In this document: positions 16,316-24,969 of the stretch, one piece after another
Layout of the letters: each line of letters starts with the position of its first letter
How positions within the stretch are numbered: position 1 is the first letter of the stretch
Assembly: GCA_016716745.1 (NCBI GenBank)
Contig: JADJVD010000006.1
Coordinates: 62,001 to 126,000, forward strand
Reading direction: 5' to 3'
DNA: 64,000 bases
Origin: Hyphomicrobiales bacterium
GTDB lineage: Bacteria; Pseudomonadota; Alphaproteobacteria; Rhizobiales; Beijerinckiaceae
The notes under the pieces: generated by a model
What the model saw: only the letters and a program-made list of their open reading frames with translations
Database searches by the model: none
What the model was told of the DNA's origin: nothing
Position numbers and translations under genes: made by a program

Positions 16316-17029
16316 ATGTCGGCTTTCGAACTGCTCGGTTTCGGCGAGAAGGGCTGGGGCGCGCTGCTGCTGCAGGCGACGGCGATGACGCTGGCCGTGA
16401 CCCTCACCGCCTTCTTCTTCGGCGGCGTGTTCGGCGCCGTCGTCGCGCGCGGCAAACTGTCGGACAGCATGGTCGCGCGCGTCGCCGGAGACGTCTACAC
16501 GACCGTGCTGCGCGGCGTGCCGGACTTGCTCGTCATCTATCTTTTGTATTTCGGCGGCAGCCAGCTTCTGTCCTCGCTCTACCGGCTCGTCACCGGCGAG
16601 ACGGGCTTCATCGGCATCAACGCCTTTCTCACCGGCGCGATGGCTGTCGGCGTCGTCTCCGGCGCCTATCAGGCCGAGGTGTTCCGCGGCGCCTATCTGG
16701 CGATTCCGCGCGGCGAGATCGAGGCGGCGCGCTCGGTGGGCATGTCGGGCTGGACGCTGTTCCACCGCATCGTGCTGCCGCAGGTGCTGCGTTTCGCGAT
16801 CCCCGGCCTCGGCAACGTCTGGCAGCTCGCGTTGAAGGAGTCGGCGCTGATCTCCGTCACCGGCCTCGTCGAATTGTTGCGCCAGTCGCAGGTCGCCTCG
16901 GGGTCGACGCGCCAGCCCTTCGTCTTCTACTCCGCCGCCGCCGTCCTCTATCTCGTGCTGACCAGCGTCTCGACCTGGACATTCAACAAGGCCGAGTCGA
17001 CCGCCATGCGCGGCGTCAGGAGGGCGTGA
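16316..17029 (+). CDS. polar amino-acid ABC transporter permease (HisQ/OccQ type)
   Basis: 237 residues with about five membrane helices and the binding-protein-dependent permease loop EVFRGAYLAIPRGEIEAARSVGMSGW, which docks onto the ATPase. The TLRGVPDLLVIYLLYFG segment is typical of HisQ/OccQ. It overlaps the start of the second permease and works with it and with the ATPase at 17754. Confidence 0.93.
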   Translation: MSAFELLGFGEKGWGALLLQATAMTLAVTLTAFFFGGVFGAVVARGKLSDSMVARVAGDVYTTVLRGVPDLLVIYLLYFGGSQLLSSLYRLVTGETGFIGINAFLTGAMAVGVVSGAYQAEVFRGAYLAIPRGEIEAARSVGMSGWTLFHRIVLPQVLRFAIPGLGNVWQLALKESALISVTGLVELLRQSQVASGSTRQPFVFYSAAAVLYLVLTSVSTWTFNKAESTAMRGVRRA

Positions 17030-17754
17030 TGGATTTCGCCTTCTACAGCGAGGTGATCTGGCGCCTGCTCGGCGGTCTGCCGATGACGCTGAACATCGCC
17101 TTCGTCTCGGTGGCGGTCGGCGGTCTCTTTGCGGTCGGCCTGGCGCTGATGCAGGAATCCGGCGTCGCCCCGCTCGTGTGGATTTCGCGCGCCTATGTCT
17201 TCGTCTTCCGCGGCACGCCGCTGCTCGTGCAGATGTTCCTCATCTTCTACGGGCTGAGCCAGTTTCCCGAGATTCGCGCGAGCTGGGCGTGGACCTATCT
17301 GCGCCAGCCCTATTTCTGCGCCGTCCTCGCGCTCGCGATGAACACGGCCGCCTACACGGCCGAGATCCTGCGCGGCGGCCTTCAATCGGTGCCCTTCGGA
17401 CAGATCGAGGCGGCGCGCGCCTGCGGCATGTCGCGCGTAACCCTGTACCGCCGCGTCGTCCTGCCGATCGCCGTGCGGCAGGCGCTGCCGGCCTACGGCA
17501 CCGAGCTGATCCTGATGGTGCGGGCGACCGCGCTCGCCTCGATCATTACGATCATGGAGATCACCGGCATCGCCCAGAAGATCAATTCCGAGACGTTTCG
17601 CGCCATCGAGGTGTTCGTCTGCGCCGGCGTGATCTATCTGGCGATCAATTTCCTGCTGTCGCGCGTCGTCATGGCGCTCGAACACTGGCTCACCCCGCAT
17701 TTGCGCGCCATGCCGCACGAGCAGCTTCTGGCGAAGGTTGGAGACAAGCTCTGA
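17029..17754 (+). CDS. polar amino-acid ABC transporter permease (HisM/OccM type)
   Basis: About 241 residues from ATG 17029 (a GTG at 17026 is an alternative). Five membrane helices, FRGTPLLVQMFLIFYG and the docking loop EILRGGLQSVPFGQIEAARACGMSR identify the HisM family. Its start overlaps the previous gene and its TGA overlaps the ATG of the ATPase gene, consistent with one operon and equal dosage of the membrane components. Confidence 0.93.
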   Translation: MDFAFYSEVIWRLLGGLPMTLNIAFVSVAVGGLFAVGLALMQESGVAPLVWISRAYVFVFRGTPLLVQMFLIFYGLSQFPEIRASWAWTYLRQPYFCAVLALAMNTAAYTAEILRGGLQSVPFGQIEAARACGMSRVTLYRRVVLPIAVRQALPAYGTELILMVRATALASIITIMEITGIAQKINSETFRAIEVFVCAGVIYLAINFLLSRVVMALEHWLTPHLRAMPHEQLLAKVGDKL

Positions 17755-18542
17755 TGGCCGAAGGTTCTGCGGCGGTTCCTGCAGTCAGCGTCCGTGATCT
17801 GCGCAAGAGCTTCGGCGCGCTCGAAGTGCTGAAGGGCGTCTCGTTCGACGCCCATGACGGCGACGTGATCTCCATTCTCGGCGCCTCGGGCTCGGGCAAG
17901 AGCACGCTGCTGCGCTGCATCAACATGCTGGAGACGCCGAGCGCGGGCGACGTCGTGGTCGCCGGCGAGACGATCAAGCTGCGCCAGCGCCGCGACGGGC
18001 GGGTGGAGCCGGCGGACCATCGCCAGATCGACCGCATCCGCAGTGGCCTGTCGATGGTGTTCCAGGGATTCAACCTGTGGTCGCACATGACGGTGCTCCA
18101 GAACGTCATGGAGGCGCCCGTGCATGTGCAGAAGCGCCCGAAGGCCGAGGTGCGGGACGAGGCGATGGCGCTGCTCGCCAAGGTCGGCATCGCCGACCGG
18201 GCCGGCTACTACCCCTCGCATCTTTCCGGCGGCCAGCAGCAGCGCGCGGCCATCGCCCGGGCGCTGGCGATGAAGCCGAAAGTGATGCTGTTCGACGAGC
18301 CGACCTCCGCGCTCGACCCCGAACTCGTGGGCGAGGTTCTGCGCGTTATGCGGGCAATTGCCGAAGAAGGTCGCACGATGCTCGTCGTCACCCACGAAAT
18401 GGGCTTCGCCCGCGACGTGTCGAACCGCGTCCTGTTCCTGCATCAGGGGCAGATCGAGGCGGACGGGCCGCCGCAGGAGCTGTTCGGCGCGTCGAAATCG
18501 GAGCGTTTTCGCCAGTTCATCGCCCGTCACGCCCAGGGCTGA
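17754..18542 (+). CDS. polar amino-acid ABC transporter ATPase (HisP/OccP type)
   Basis: 262 residues with complete nucleotide-binding motifs: Walker A GASGSGKST, Q-loop in MVFQGFNLW, signature LSGGQQQR, Walker B VMLFDEPTSALDPE and switch histidine in VVTHEMGFA. The FNLWSHMTVLQNV segment is typical of the cationic amino-acid branch (HisP/OccP). ATG 17754 overlaps the upstream stop. It closes the transporter operon. Confidence 0.95.
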   Translation: MAEGSAAVPAVSVRDLRKSFGALEVLKGVSFDAHDGDVISILGASGSGKSTLLRCINMLETPSAGDVVVAGETIKLRQRRDGRVEPADHRQIDRIRSGLSMVFQGFNLWSHMTVLQNVMEAPVHVQKRPKAEVRDEAMALLAKVGIADRAGYYPSHLSGGQQQRAAIARALAMKPKVMLFDEPTSALDPELVGEVLRVMRAIAEEGRTMLVVTHEMGFARDVSNRVLFLHQGQIEADGPPQELFGASKSERFRQFIARHAQG

Positions 18543-18584
18543 ACCTGCATCCGGACGTTTGGCGCAGGCGAGCATGCCGCTTGC

Positions 18585-18600
18585 TGGCATATCGCTTGCC
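18585..18600 (+). promoter_or_regulatory. sigma-54 (RpoN) type promoter of the Anbu operon
   Basis: TGGCATATCGCTTGCC matches the -24/-12 consensus TGGCAcgNNNNTTGCa/t, with GG and GC exactly 12 bases apart. A transcript would start near 18611, about 45 bases before the GTG of the first Anbu-operon gene, which has a GGAGAG site. RpoN control would tie the operon to nitrogen status, in line with reports of Anbu induction under nitrogen limitation in other bacteria. No clear NtrC site was found by eye. Confidence 0.6.
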
Positions 18601-18656
18601 TATAAACTGATCGCGGCGCCTGCTGTCGGGCGCGACGTGGGGCATGGAGAGCGCGC

Positions 18657-20093
18657 GTGGCGGGGCCGGGACTGCGGTTCGACGAAATGGGCGGGCAGGG
18701 CGAGGCCGTCCGCCAGACTTACGAGCGTCTCGCGCAATGGCTGAACGACACGCCTGCCGACCTGCTCGCCTCGCGGCGTCGGCAGGCCGAACTGCTGTTC
18801 CGCCGCATCGGCATCACCTTCGCCGTCTATGGCGACAAGGAGGCGACCGAGCGCCTCATCCCCTTCGACATCGTGCCGCGCATTCTCTCGCGCGCGGAGT
18901 GGGACCGGCTGGAGAAGGGCCTGATCCAGCGCGTGCGCGCGCTCAACATGTTCCTCGCCGACGTGTATGGCGCGCGCGAGATTCTGCGCGCCGGAATCGT
19001 GCCGGCCGATCTCGTCTACAAGAACCCTGGCTACCGCCCCGAGATGGCGGGTCGCCCGGTTCCGCACGACGTTTACGTCCACATCGCCGGCATCGACATC
19101 ATCCGCGTCGACGAGCGGGATTTCTACGTTCTCGAGGACAATGCGCGCACGCCTTCGGGCGTCTCCTACATGCTCGAGAACCGCGAAGTGATGATGCGGC
19201 TCTTCCCCGAGCTGTTCGCCAACCACCGCGTCGCCCCGGTCGAGAACTATCCCGACGCGCTGCTGGCGACGCTGCGCTCCGTCGCCCCGCGCACCGCGGG
19301 CCGCGATCCGGCGGCGGTGCTGCTGACGCCGGGACAGTTCAATTCGGCCTATTACGAGCACTCGTTCCTGGCCGACAAGCTCGGCGTCGAACTCGTCGAG
19401 GGGCGCGATCTCTTCGTGCAAGACGACGTGGTCTACATGCGCACGACCGAGGGGCCGCGTCGCGTCGACGTGATCTACCGCCGCATCGACGACGACTTCC
19501 TGGATCCGCTCGCCTTCCGTCCCGACTCGGCGCTCGGCGTGCCCGGCCTCATGCACGCCTATCAGGCGGGCAACGTCACGCTGTGCAACGCGGTCGGCAC
19601 GGGCGTCGCCGACGACAAGGCGATCTACACCTACATGCCGGACGTGATCCGCTTCTACCTCAACGAGGAGCCGATCCTGAAGAACGTGCCGACATGGCGC
19701 TGCCGCGAGGCGGACGCGTTGAAATATGTGCTCGACAATCTCGGCGATCTCGTCGTCAAGGAGGTCAACGGCTCGGGCGGCTACGGCATGCTCGTCGGCC
19801 CGCATGCGAGCAAGGCCGAGATCGAGAGTTTCCGCGCCAAGCTCGCGCGCGATCCGGCGAACTTCATTGCTCAACCGACGCTCTCGCTCTCCACGGTGCC
19901 GACCTCGTTCGACGAGGGCGTGCGCCCGCGTCATGTCGATCTGCGGCCGTTCGTGCTGTCGGGCTCGGACGGTGTGCGCGTGGTGCCGGGCGGGCTCACC
20001 CGCGTCGCCATGAAAGAAGGATCGCTCGTCGTCAATTCCAGTCAGGGCGGAGGCACGAAGGACACCTGGGTGCTCGACGATCTGGGAGCCTGA
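18657..20093 (+). CDS. circularly permuted ATP-grasp protein of the Anbu operon
   Basis: 478 residues from a GTG start preceded by GGAGAG. It matches the CP_ATPgrasp (formerly DUF404/DUF407) family: FDIVPRILSRAEWDRLEKGLIQRVRALNMFLADVYG at the N-terminus, DFYVLEDNARTPSGVSYMLENR, KEVNGSGGYGMLVGP and C-terminal NSSQGGGTKDTWVL. ATP-grasp enzymes ligate amines to carboxylates; in this operon type a peptide-like product has been predicted but not shown. Followed by alpha-E, transglutaminase and Anbu genes. Confidence 0.93.
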   Translation: MAGPGLRFDEMGGQGEAVRQTYERLAQWLNDTPADLLASRRRQAELLFRRIGITFAVYGDKEATERLIPFDIVPRILSRAEWDRLEKGLIQRVRALNMFLADVYGAREILRAGIVPADLVYKNPGYRPEMAGRPVPHDVYVHIAGIDIIRVDERDFYVLEDNARTPSGVSYMLENREVMMRLFPELFANHRVAPVENYPDALLATLRSVAPRTAGRDPAAVLLTPGQFNSAYYEHSFLADKLGVELVEGRDLFVQDDVVYMRTTEGPRRVDVIYRRIDDDFLDPLAFRPDSALGVPGLMHAYQAGNVTLCNAVGTGVADDKAIYTYMPDVIRFYLNEEPILKNVPTWRCREADALKYVLDNLGDLVVKEVNGSGGYGMLVGPHASKAEIESFRAKLARDPANFIAQPTLSLSTVPTSFDEGVRPRHVDLRPFVLSGSDGVRVVPGGLTRVAMKEGSLVVNSSQGGGTKDTWVLDDLGA

Positions 20094-20132
20094 CGCCGCG
20101 CCGCTGACGCCATCGAATTTCGGACCCATTCC

Positions 20133-21089
20133 ATGCTTTCGCGCACCGCCGACAATCTTTACTGGCTCGCCCGCTACATGGAGCGGGCGGATTATCTCGC
20201 CCGCGTCGTCGAGGTGACGCGCCGCATGGCCAATCTGCCGCGCGCCTATGGCGGCGTCGCGACGGAATGGGACAGCGCGCTGATTTCCTCCGGCGCGGAG
20301 GAGGCCTTCGCGGCGACGGGCCTCGAGCCGAACGAGACCAACGTCACCTGCTTCCTCACCTTCGACGAGAACAACCCGTCGTCGATCCGCAACTGCATCG
20401 AGCTTGCGCGCACCAACGCGCGCGCCGTGCGCACCGCGCTGACGCACGAGATGTGGGAGGCGATCAACGGCGGCTGGCTCGAGATCCGGCGGTTCGACGC
20501 GCGCCGCAACGGGCAGGGCATGCTCGACGCCGAAGACCTGACGCAGTTCCTCGAACTCGTGAAGGAAGTGTCGGTTCAGTTCGACGGTTCGGCCTACCGC
20601 ACCATGCTGCGCAACGACGCCTACTGGTTCTCGCGTCTCGGCATGTATGTCGAGCGCGCCGACAACACCGCGCGCATTCTGGACGTGAAGTATCACGTGC
20701 TGCTGCCCGATGTGGAGACGATCGGCGGCTCGCTCGACTATTTCCAGTGGACCTCGGTGCTGCGCGCGGTGTCGGCGCTGACCGCCTATCACTGGGTCTA
20801 TCGTCAGAGCATCAAGCCCTGGCTGATCGCCGATCTGCTCATCCTCAAGGCCGAGATGCCGCGCTCATTGCTCTCCTGCTACGAGAACATCTCGCACTTT
20901 CTCGATCTCATCGGCAAAGCCTATGGCCGGCAGGGCCTCGCCCAGCGTCAGGCCCGCCAGCTCTATGCGCGTCTCGAACATGCGCGCATCGAGGAGATTT
21001 TCCAGACCGGCCTGCACGAATTCATCACCGCCTTCATCGACGACAACAATCGCATCGGCGGCAGGATCGCCGAGCAATATCTGGTGTGA
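20133..21089 (+). CDS. alpha-E domain protein of the Anbu operon
   Basis: 318 residues, almost wholly helical, beginning MLSRTADNLYWLARYMERADYLAR, the signature of the alpha-E (DUF403) family. FLTFDENNPSSIRNCIELARTNARAVR and the WFSRLGMYVERADNTARILDVKYH repeat of the opening motif are also visible. The molecular role is unknown; it always accompanies CP-ATP-grasp and transglutaminase genes. It lies 39 bases after the ATP-grasp gene. Confidence 0.93.
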   Translation: MLSRTADNLYWLARYMERADYLARVVEVTRRMANLPRAYGGVATEWDSALISSGAEEAFAATGLEPNETNVTCFLTFDENNPSSIRNCIELARTNARAVRTALTHEMWEAINGGWLEIRRFDARRNGQGMLDAEDLTQFLELVKEVSVQFDGSAYRTMLRNDAYWFSRLGMYVERADNTARILDVKYHVLLPDVETIGGSLDYFQWTSVLRAVSALTAYHWVYRQSIKPWLIADLLILKAEMPRSLLSCYENISHFLDLIGKAYGRQGLAQRQARQLYARLEHARIEEIFQTGLHEFITAFIDDNNRIGGRIAEQYLV

Positions 21090-21095
21090 GGCGCC

Positions 21096-21908
21096 ATGCG
21101 TCTGCGCGTTCGCAACGAGATCGTCTGCCGCTACCGGCCGGCCGCGACCAACGTCGTCGGCCTGATGCGGCTCACCCCGCGCGACCATTACGGACAGCAT
21201 GTGATCGACTGGTCGATCGACGTCAGCGTCGATTGCCGTCTGCGCGTCTCGGAGGACGCCTTCGGCAATCAGGCGCACGCCTTCGAGGTGACGGGCCCGC
21301 TCGAAACGTTGACGATCGAGGCGACGGGCGAGGTCGACCTGTTCGACTCCACCGGCTTCGTGCGCGACGCCATCGAACGCTTTCCGGTCGAGCTTTATCT
21401 GCGCGAGACGCAGGCGACCGCGGCCGATCTCGCCCTGCGCGCCTTCGCCGACGAGGCGATGGCCAAAGCGCCGGCGCCGCTCGGCGCCATGCACGCGCTG
21501 ATGGGCGCGTTGCACGAGCGCGTGACGTGCGATCCCGCCGCAGCGCCGGTCGACAGCGCGAGCGCCGCCTTCGCCGCCAGGTCCGGCGCGGCGGCGGATC
21601 TCGCGCACGCCTTCATCGCCGCCGCGCGGCATTCGGGCGCGCCGGCCCGTTTCGTCTCGGGCTACGCGGCCGATCCGCAAGGCGAGGGCGCGAGCGCGCA
21701 CGCCTGGGCCGAGGTCTGGCTCGACGAATATGGCTGGATCGCCTTCGATCCGGCGGCCAACGTCTGCCCGCACGGGCGGCATCTGCGCGTCGCGATTGGC
21801 CTCGAGCGGCTCGGCGCGGCGCCCCTGCGCAGCGTGCGCGGCGGCTATGGCGAAGAGCAGGTGGCGTCCGAGGTCGCCTTCGTCGCGCCATACCGGCAGG
21901 AACAATAG
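21096..21908 (+). CDS. transglutaminase-like cysteine peptidase of the Anbu operon
   Basis: 270 residues: an N-terminal beta-rich bacterial transglutaminase-N domain (RYRPAATNVVGLMRLTPRDHYGQHV) and a C-terminal transglutaminase-like core with HAWAEVWLDEYGWIAFDPAAN holding the catalytic His and Asp. The expected nucleophile cysteine position (usually GxCxxxA before the helix) reads ARSGAAADLAHAF, so no Cys is visible there and activity is uncertain. It starts 6 bases after the alpha-E gene. Confidence 0.88.
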   Translation: MRLRVRNEIVCRYRPAATNVVGLMRLTPRDHYGQHVIDWSIDVSVDCRLRVSEDAFGNQAHAFEVTGPLETLTIEATGEVDLFDSTGFVRDAIERFPVELYLRETQATAADLALRAFADEAMAKAPAPLGAMHALMGALHERVTCDPAAAPVDSASAAFAARSGAAADLAHAFIAAARHSGAPARFVSGYAADPQGEGASAHAWAEVWLDEYGWIAFDPAANVCPHGRHLRVAIGLERLGAAPLRSVRGGYGEEQVASEVAFVAPYRQEQ

Positions 21909-22001
21909 CCGCCTTGAGAATGGCCGCCCCGCCGACAGTTGCCTTGCGGGGCCGGGCGCGACGCGCTATCGGCCGCGCATGAACCGCTGGAACCTGATCC
22001 G

Positions 22002-22751
22002 ATGACCTATTGCTGCGGCGTCCTCGTGCGCGAGGGGCTGGTGATGATCGCCGACACGCGCACCAATGCGGGCCTCGACGACATCTCCACCTTCCGCAAG
22101 CTGCACAACCTCTCCGAGCCTGGCGAGCGGCTGATCTCCATCGCCAGCGCGGGCAACCTGTCGATCACCCAGAGCGTCGTGTCGCTGGCGAGCGAGGGGC
22201 TCGAGAATCCGGAGACCGGCGTCGTCGAGCGCCTGTCGGATGTCGGCTCGATGTTCAAGGCCGCGCAACTGCTCGGCCGCTGCATCCGCAAGGTGCGCGA
22301 CATCGAGGGCGCGGCGCTCGACAGAATGGACATCGCCTTCAAGATCACGCTGCTCGTCGGCGGTCAGATCAGGGGCGACCGCCTGCGCCTGTTCATGCTG
22401 TATTCGGCCGGCAACTTCATCGAATGCACGCCGGACGCGCCGTTCCTGCAGATCGGCGAACACAAATACGGCAAGCCGATTCTCGACCGGGCCGTGACCT
22501 TCGACACCGAGCTGTACGACGCGCTGAAGATCGGCCTTATCTCGATGGATTCGACGATGCGCTCCAATCTCGGCGTCGGCATGCCGATCGACGTGCTGGT
22601 GATGCGCCGCGACGCGCAGCTCGCCGAGGTCGATCATCGCATCGATTCCAGCGACGCCTATTTCCGCGATCTGCGCGACCGCTGGTCGTCGGCGCTGCGC
22701 GCCGCGCATATCGCGATTCCGAAGCCGCCTTACGGCGCCGGCGCGCCGTGA
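22002..22751 (+). CDS. Anbu (bacterial proteasome-like) peptidase
   Basis: 249 residues from ATG 22002. The start MTYCCGVLVREGLVMIADTRTNAGLDDISTFRKLH is diagnostic of Anbu/COG3484, an Ntn-hydrolase related to proteasome beta subunits and HslV. The residue after Met is Thr2, the proposed catalytic N-terminal nucleophile, with Asp18 and Lys34-region residues in the usual places. Anbu forms open-ring oligomers; its substrates are unknown. It ends the ATP-grasp/alpha-E/transglutaminase operon and converges on the oxidoreductase gene 12 bases away. Confidence 0.94.
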   Translation: MTYCCGVLVREGLVMIADTRTNAGLDDISTFRKLHNLSEPGERLISIASAGNLSITQSVVSLASEGLENPETGVVERLSDVGSMFKAAQLLGRCIRKVRDIEGAALDRMDIAFKITLLVGGQIRGDRLRLFMLYSAGNFIECTPDAPFLQIGEHKYGKPILDRAVTFDTELYDALKIGLISMDSTMRSNLGVGMPIDVLVMRRDAQLAEVDHRIDSSDAYFRDLRDRWSSALRAAHIAIPKPPYGAGAP

Positions 22752-22763
22752 CGGCGCCGCGCT

Positions 22764-23867
22764 TCACGCCTCCAGCAACGCGCGCACATGGCGCGCGATG
22801 GCGAGCGAGGCGGTGAGCCCGGGCGATTCGATTCCGAACAGATGCGCCAGCCCCGTGAGCCCATGCGCGCGCGGACCCTGGATGAGAAAGTCCTGCGTCC
22901 CCGCCTCGGGCGGCGCGATCTTCGGGCGCACGCCCGCATAGCCGGGCGCCAGCGCCCCGTCCGGCAGGGCCGGCCAGTAGCGGCGGATCGCGGCGTAGAA
23001 TGTGTCGCCGCGCGCGGGATCGACCGCATAGTCGAGCCGCTCGATCCATTCGACGTCCGGCCCGAATTTCGCCTGCCCGCCGAGATCGAGCGTCAGATGC
23101 ACGCCGAGCCCGCCGGGCTGCGGCACGGGATAGATCAGCCGTGTGAACGGCGAGCGCCCCGTCAGCGTGAAATAATTGCCCCTGGCGAAGAAGGCGCGCG
23201 GGGCGAGCCGCGCGTCGTAGCCGGCCATGCCCTGCGCCAGGGCCGGCGCGCCATGGCCGGCGGCGTTGATCAGCCTGTCGCAGGCGAGCGTCATCGCCTC
23301 CGCCCCGCCTGTCTCGACGACGAAGCCGCGCGCCCCTGCCGCGATGCGCGTCACCGGCGCGTGAAAGGCGAACATCGCGCCTGCCGCCTCCGCCTCGCCC
23401 TTCAGCGCCAGCATGTAGCCGTGGCTGTCGATCACGCCGGTCGAGGGCGAGACGAGCGCCCCCGCGCAGGCGAGCGCCGGCTCCATCGCCAACGCCTCGT
23501 CGCGCGAGATCGCGCGCAGATCGTCGACGCCGTTGGCCGCCGCCCGCGCCCGGATCGAGTCGAGCGTGGCGACTTCCGCCGCGTCCGCCGCCACGATCAG
23601 CTTGCCGCAGCGCCGATGCGCGATCCCGTGCGCGGCGGCGTAATCGTAGAGCAGGGCGCGCCCCTCGACGCAGAGCCGCGCCATCAGCCCGCCCTTCGGA
23701 TAGTAGATGCCGGCGTGGATCACTTCGGAATTGCGCGCCGAGGTCTCCATGCCGAAGGACTCGTTGGCCTCCAGCACGACGACCTCGCGCCCCGACAACG
23801 CCAGCTCGCGCGCGATGGCGAGCCCGACGACGCCGGCCCCGATGACGATGGTGTCGACTCGCTCCAT
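22764..23867 (-). CDS. FAD-dependent oxidoreductase (L-2-hydroxyglutarate dehydrogenase-like)
   Basis: 367 residues of the DAO family. The FAD-binding dinucleotide fold VIGAGVVGLAIARELALSGREVVVLE opens the protein, followed by TSARNSEVIHAGIYYPKGG, the signature shared with L-2-hydroxyglutarate oxidase LhgO. It probably oxidises a 2-hydroxy acid and passes electrons to quinone or oxygen; the exact substrate cannot be read from sequence. It is a single gene, divergent from dusA. Confidence 0.87.
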   Translation of the reverse strand: MERVDTIVIGAGVVGLAIARELALSGREVVVLEANESFGMETSARNSEVIHAGIYYPKGGLMARLCVEGRALLYDYAAAHGIAHRRCGKLIVAADAAEVATLDSIRARAAANGVDDLRAISRDEALAMEPALACAGALVSPSTGVIDSHGYMLALKGEAEAAGAMFAFHAPVTRIAAGARGFVVETGGAEAMTLACDRLINAAGHGAPALAQGMAGYDARLAPRAFFARGNYFTLTGRSPFTRLIYPVPQPGGLGVHLTLDLGGQAKFGPDVEWIERLDYAVDPARGDTFYAAIRRYWPALPDGALAPGYAGVRPKIAPPEAGTQDFLIQGPRAHGLTGLAHLFGIESPGLTASLAIARHVRALLEA

Positions 23868-23970
23868 CCCGCGACCTTAGGCGCCGCGACGGCAAACGCC
23901 AGCCGAGCGCAGACCCCGGGCGAACGCCGCCCGCCTTGCCAGCGCCGCCTCGATCCGCCACAAACCGGCG

Positions 23971-24969
23971 ATGCGCCCCGACGAATTGCGCTTTTCCGTC
24001 GCCCCGATGCTCGATTGGACGGACCGGCATTGCCGGATGCTCCATCGCGGCCTGTCGCGGCGCGCGCGGCTTTACACCGAGATGGTGACGACGGGCGCGA
24101 TCATTCACGGCGACCGGGCGCGCTTGCTCGGCTTCGATTCGCGCGAGCAGCCCGTCGCGCTGCAACTCGGCGGCTCGGACCCTGCCGATCTCGCCGCCTG
24201 CGCCCGCATCGGCGCGGCGGAGGGCTATGCCGAGATCAACCTGAATTGCGGCTGCCCGTCCGACCGGGTGCAGAACGGCGCCTTCGGCGCCTGCCTGATG
24301 AAGTCGCCGGCCGCCGTCGCCGAGGCCGTGGCCGCGATGAAGGGCGCCGTGCGCATCCCGGTGACGGTGAAGTGCCGCATCGGCGTCGACGATCAGGAGC
24401 CGCGCGAGGCGCTGTTCGCCTTCGCGCAGGCGGTGATCGCCGCCGGCGCCGACGCGCTGATCGTCCACGCCCGAAAGGCCTGGCTGCAAGGCCTGTCGCC
24501 GCGCGAGAACCGCGACGTGCCCCCGCTCGACTATCCGCTGGTGCGCGACCTCAAGCGCGCCCATCCCGCGACGCCGGTCGTGCTGAACGGCGGCCTCGCC
24601 GATCTCGATCGGGCGAAGGCGGAGATCGAGGGGCTCGACGGCGCGATGCTCGGCCGCGCCGCCTACCAGTCTCCCGAGCTGCTGCTGCGGGTCGACCCGG
24701 ACTGGTTCGGCGAACCGGCCCCGGCCGCGGACGCCTTCGAGGCGGTCGAGGCCTATGTCCCGTATATGGAGGCGCAGCTCGCCGCCGGCGTGCGCCTCGC
24801 CGACATGACGCGCCACATGCTCGGCCTGTTCGCGGGACGGCCCGGCGCGCGGCTCTGGCGGCGCCATCTGGCGACCGAGGCGGTCAAGCGCGGCGCCGGT
24901 CTCGACGTCCTGCACGCCGCCCTCGCGCATGTGAAACGCCCCACGGAGACGGATCGCGATGCAGCCTGA
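23971..24969 (+). CDS. dusA: tRNA dihydrouridine(20/20a) synthase
   Basis: 332 residues, usual DusA length. Motifs: FSVAPMLDWTDRHCR at the start (FMN site), LQLGGSDP, INLNCGCPSDRVQNGAFGACLM with the catalytic cysteine, and HARKAWLQGLSPRENRDVPPLDY, which is specific to DusA. It reduces uridine 20/20a in the tRNA D-loop using FMN and NADPH. Overlaps the following thioesterase gene by 11 bases. Confidence 0.96.
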   Translation: MRPDELRFSVAPMLDWTDRHCRMLHRGLSRRARLYTEMVTTGAIIHGDRARLLGFDSREQPVALQLGGSDPADLAACARIGAAEGYAEINLNCGCPSDRVQNGAFGACLMKSPAAVAEAVAAMKGAVRIPVTVKCRIGVDDQEPREALFAFAQAVIAAGADALIVHARKAWLQGLSPRENRDVPPLDYPLVRDLKRAHPATPVVLNGGLADLDRAKAEIEGLDGAMLGRAAYQSPELLLRVDPDWFGEPAPAADAFEAVEAYVPYMEAQLAAGVRLADMTRHMLGLFAGRPGARLWRRHLATEAVKRGAGLDVLHAALAHVKRPTETDRDAA

